Below are positions 5,478-7,682 of a stretch of 7,682 nt of DNA, one piece after another. Position 1 is the stretch's first letter; each line of letters starts with the position of its first letter. A program made the translations under genes and the position numbers. Below the pieces are notes generated by a model. That model had not been told where the DNA came from. It ran no database searches and worked only from the letters and a program-made list of their open reading frames with translations. Source of the DNA: Novosphingobium sp. (lineage in GTDB: Bacteria > Pseudomonadota > Alphaproteobacteria > Sphingomonadales > Sphingomonadaceae); assembly GCA_028697875.1 (NCBI GenBank), contig JAQVEQ010000138.1:1-7682 (forward strand), in the 5' to 3' direction.

Positions 5478-7682
5478 ATGAATAAGATGAAGGGCTATTT
5501 GACCGCCAGCATGGTCGCCCTCGCGGCCGCAACCGCCGCTCCGGCCTACGCCAGCGACGAGGCGGCGGAACAAGGCGGTTCGCAGGCCTCGCAAGGCCTG
5601 AGCGGGGAAACGATCGTCGTGACCGCCCGCCGCCGCGAGGAAAAGCTGGCCGACGTTCCCGTCGCGGTGACCGCGCTGGGCGAAGACCAGCTCAAGGCGG
5701 CCCAGGTGGTGACGCCGAAGGAACTGTCGAACTTCGTTCCCTCGCTGAACGTCAACACCGGCAATACGCGCGAAGGCAACCGCTTCACCCTGCGCGGCCA
5801 GGGGGCGACGCTTGCCGCGGGCGAAGCGGTGGTGACCTATCTCGCCGACGCGCCGGTGCCCTATCTCGGCGCGGGTGCCGCGGGCATGTATTTCGATCTT
5901 GCCAGCGTCCAGGTCCTCAACGGCCCGCAAGGCACGCTGTTCGGCCGCAACACGACAGGCGGCGCCGTGCTGTTCACGCCGCGCAAGCCGGCCGACGAGA
6001 ACAGCGGCTACATCGAATTCGGCTACGGCAACTACAACAACCGCGAGATGTCGGGCGCGCTCAACGTCGCGCTGGTTCCCGACAAACTGCTCATCCGGGT
6101 CGCCGGCACGTGGCGCAAGCGCGACGGCTACACCACCAACGTCCACGACGGAAAGAAGCTGGACAACACCGACTATTACGGCATCCGCGCATCGGTGATC
6201 GCGCGGCCGACCGACTGGCTCGAAAACTATCTCGTGCTGCAGCTGAGCGAATCGAACAACAACGGCACCGGTTTCTTCATCGAGGACGTCAATCCCGACT
6301 TCCCCTATTTCCAGAGCCAGCTCCAGGCAGGACTGGCCAAGCAGAAGACGCTCAAGCCGCGCGAAGTCGACAACAACAGCGTCTTCTTCCTGGCGAAGAC
6401 CGCCGCGCTCATCAACACGACGACCGTTTCGTTCAACGACCACCTGCGGCTCAAGAACATCTTCAGCTACATGGGCAACCGTTCGAAGAACGGCTTCGAC
6501 ATCGACGGGACCGGGCTCGAAGCCGTCGTCACGTATTACGATCACCCATGGGCGGCGAATACCTCGGCCAACGGGCTTTCGAACGAGAAATACCTGACCA
6601 ACGAGCTCCAGCTGTCGGGCGAAAGCCTGGACGGCAAGCTGACCTGGGTCGCGGGCGCGTTCTATCTCGACTACAAACCCAAGGGCTACAGCGCGCAGGA
6701 TTACACGCTGTTCGGCGTGCGGCGTATCCAGGAACAGTGGGAAGCCGGCACCAGCAAGGCGCTTTACGCCCAGTTCACCGCCGACCTCGGCATGCTCACG
6801 CCCGCACTGGACAATCTCAAGTTCACGGCCGGCTACCGCTATACCTGGGACAAGAAGCGGGCGCTGAACAACCTCTACAACGCCAATACGGGCGCGTGCC
6901 TCAACAAGAGCAGCGGGTCCTATCCCGATTGCGAAATCTACTATTCCGACAAGTGGAAACAGGGCACCTACACTCTCGGGCTCGACTACAAGGTCACGCC
7001 CGACGTGCTGGTCTATGCGACCACCCGGCGCGGCTACAAGGCCGGCGGGTTCAACGTGAACTCCGATCCTTCGGGCATCTTCGCCGACTATATCGCGTTC
7101 GGTCCGGAATCGATCACCGACTACGAAGTCGGCCTGAAGGCGGCCTGGCACGTGAGCGACGTCCGCATGAACACCACGCTTGCGGCGTTCACCGCCAACT
7201 ATGACGACATCCAGCGGACCCAGACCGTTTCGGTGCCGCCCAAGAATCCGGGCGACGCGCCCAGCGTGACCAACCTGGTCGTCAACGCGGCAACGGCCAA
7301 GATCTCGGGCATCGAATTGCAGCAGACCCTGCGCGCGGGCGGGCTCACGCTCGACGGCAGTTTCTCGTACCTCGATGCGCACTACAAGAAGTTCGTCCTG
7401 CCGGACGGGACCGACCGGTCCGGGATCACGCTGCCCTACTCGCCGAAGTACAAGTTCTCCGGCAGCATCGCCTATGCGGCCAGCCTGGGCAAAGTCGGCG
7501 AGGGCATGGCGCGCATCAGCTACGCCTATTCGAGCAAGTCGCGCTACAACGACCCAGATCAGCCCGGCAACTACATGGGCGGCTACGGGCTGTGGAACTT
7601 CGACGCCTCGATCAAGGAGGTCGCAGGCACGCCGCTGGAACTCGACTTCTTCGTCACCAACCTGACGAACAAGCGCGTCGTC
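5478..7682 (+). CDS. TonB-dependent receptor, C-terminus cut by window edge
   Basis: The frame stays open from the ATG at 5478 to the window end (735 codons), so only the last few dozen residues are probably missing. Residues 1-25 form a Sec signal peptide (MNKMKGYLTASMVALAAAT..., cleavage likely after AYA). The TonB box-like ETIVVTARR is at 44-52. The plug domain spans about 55-170, with the hallmark GPQGTLFGRNTTGGAV (149-164). The rest is the 22-strand beta-barrel, including YVY-type alternating strands, VYATTRRGYKAGGFN, ESITDYEVGLKA and the near-terminal ELDFFVTNLTNKR. It imports a ligand across the outer membrane using TonB-ExbB-ExbD energy. The style matches the large receptor family of sphingomonads, whose members often sit beside catabolic genes and are not siderophore-specific. 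N148 replaces the Arg usual before GPQG. The only two cysteines, C474 and C485, lie in a probable surface loop. The ligand is unknown. Confidence 0.95.
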   Translation, partial: MNKMKGYLTASMVALAAATAAPAYASDEAAEQGGSQASQGLSGETIVVTARRREEKLADVPVAVTALGEDQLKAAQVVTPKELSNFVPSLNVNTGNTREGNRFTLRGQGATLAAGEAVVTYLADAPVPYLGAGAAGMYFDLASVQVLNGPQGTLFGRNTTGGAVLFTPRKPADENSGYIEFGYGNYNNREMSGALNVALVPDKLLIRVAGTWRKRDGYTTNVHDGKKLDNTDYYGIRASVIARPTDWLENYLVLQLSESNNNGTGFFIEDVNPDFPYFQSQLQAGLAKQKTLKPREVDNNSVFFLAKTAALINTTTVSFNDHLRLKNIFSYMGNRSKNGFDIDGTGLEAVVTYYDHPWAANTSANGLSNEKYLTNELQLSGESLDGKLTWVAGAFYLDYKPKGYSAQDYTLFGVRRIQEQWEAGTSKALYAQFTADLGMLTPALDNLKFTAGYRYTWDKKRALNNLYNANTGACLNKSSGSYPDCEIYYSDKWKQGTYTLGLDYKVTPDVLVYATTRRGYKAGGFNVNSDPSGIFADYIAFGPESITDYEVGLKAAWHVSDVRMNTTLAAFTANYDDIQRTQTVSVPPKNPGDAPSVTNLVVNAATAKISGIELQQTLRAGGLTLDGSFSYLDAHYKKFVLPDGTDRSGITLPYSPKYKFSGSIAYAASLGKVGEGMARISYAYSSKSRYNDPDQPGNYMGGYGLWNFDASIKEVAGTPLELDFFVTNLTNKRVV

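Noticed and set aside
5355..7382. A 675-codon open frame on the minus strand opposite the TonB receptor
   Set aside because: Its translation has no coherent domain and it mirrors the codon bias of the receptor, whose own frame shows a signal peptide, plug and barrel motifs.

Overview
This is a GC-rich stretch of bacterial DNA with densely packed genes and a large TonB-dependent outer-membrane receptor. It also carries a spinster-like MFS permease, a short-chain dehydrogenase and an AtuA-family protein. That combination, and the protein style, suggest an alphaproteobacterium of the sphingomonad type (Novosphingobium, Sphingobium and relatives). The taxonomic call is an inference from gene content; no rRNA or other marker gene is present.

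Layout. (1) Positions 1-83, minus strand: the first 27 codons of a probable amidohydrolase running off the left edge. (2) 84-259: a divergent intergenic region. (3) 260-2068, plus: an AtuA-family protein (DUF1446 plus its C-terminal ferredoxin-fold-like domain). (4) 2075-3046, plus: a LysR-type regulator 6 nt downstream, probably co-transcribed. (5) 3036-3797, minus: an SDR oxidoreductase that converges on and overlaps the regulator by 11 bp. (6) 3794-5200, minus: an MFS permease overlapping the SDR start by 4 bp, so the order of transcription is MFS then SDR. (7) 5201-5477: a divergent regulatory region with several inverted repeats. (8) 5478-7682, plus: a TonB-dependent receptor lacking only its extreme C-terminus at the right edge.

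How it fits together. The genes look like one catabolic locus for a poorly soluble or scarce organic compound. The TonB receptor would bring the substrate across the outer membrane and the MFS permease across the inner membrane. The SDR (alcohol/keto group), the amidohydrolase (hydrolysis or decarboxylation) and the AtuA-family protein would process it, and the LysR regulator would sense an intermediate. AtuA is named for acyclic terpene utilisation in Pseudomonas, so a terpenoid-like or branched carboxylic substrate is possible, but the sequence does not identify the compound.

The most interesting non-coding signals are a perfect 7-7-7 dyad with LysR-type T-N11-A geometry at 5348-5368, a CCAAT-N3-CAAT motif shared by both divergent intergenic regions, and a 9-bp stem-loop just after the regulator stop that lies inside the SDR coding sequence. 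I found no tRNA, rRNA, CRISPR array, insertion sequence or phage feature, and no clearly new type of system.
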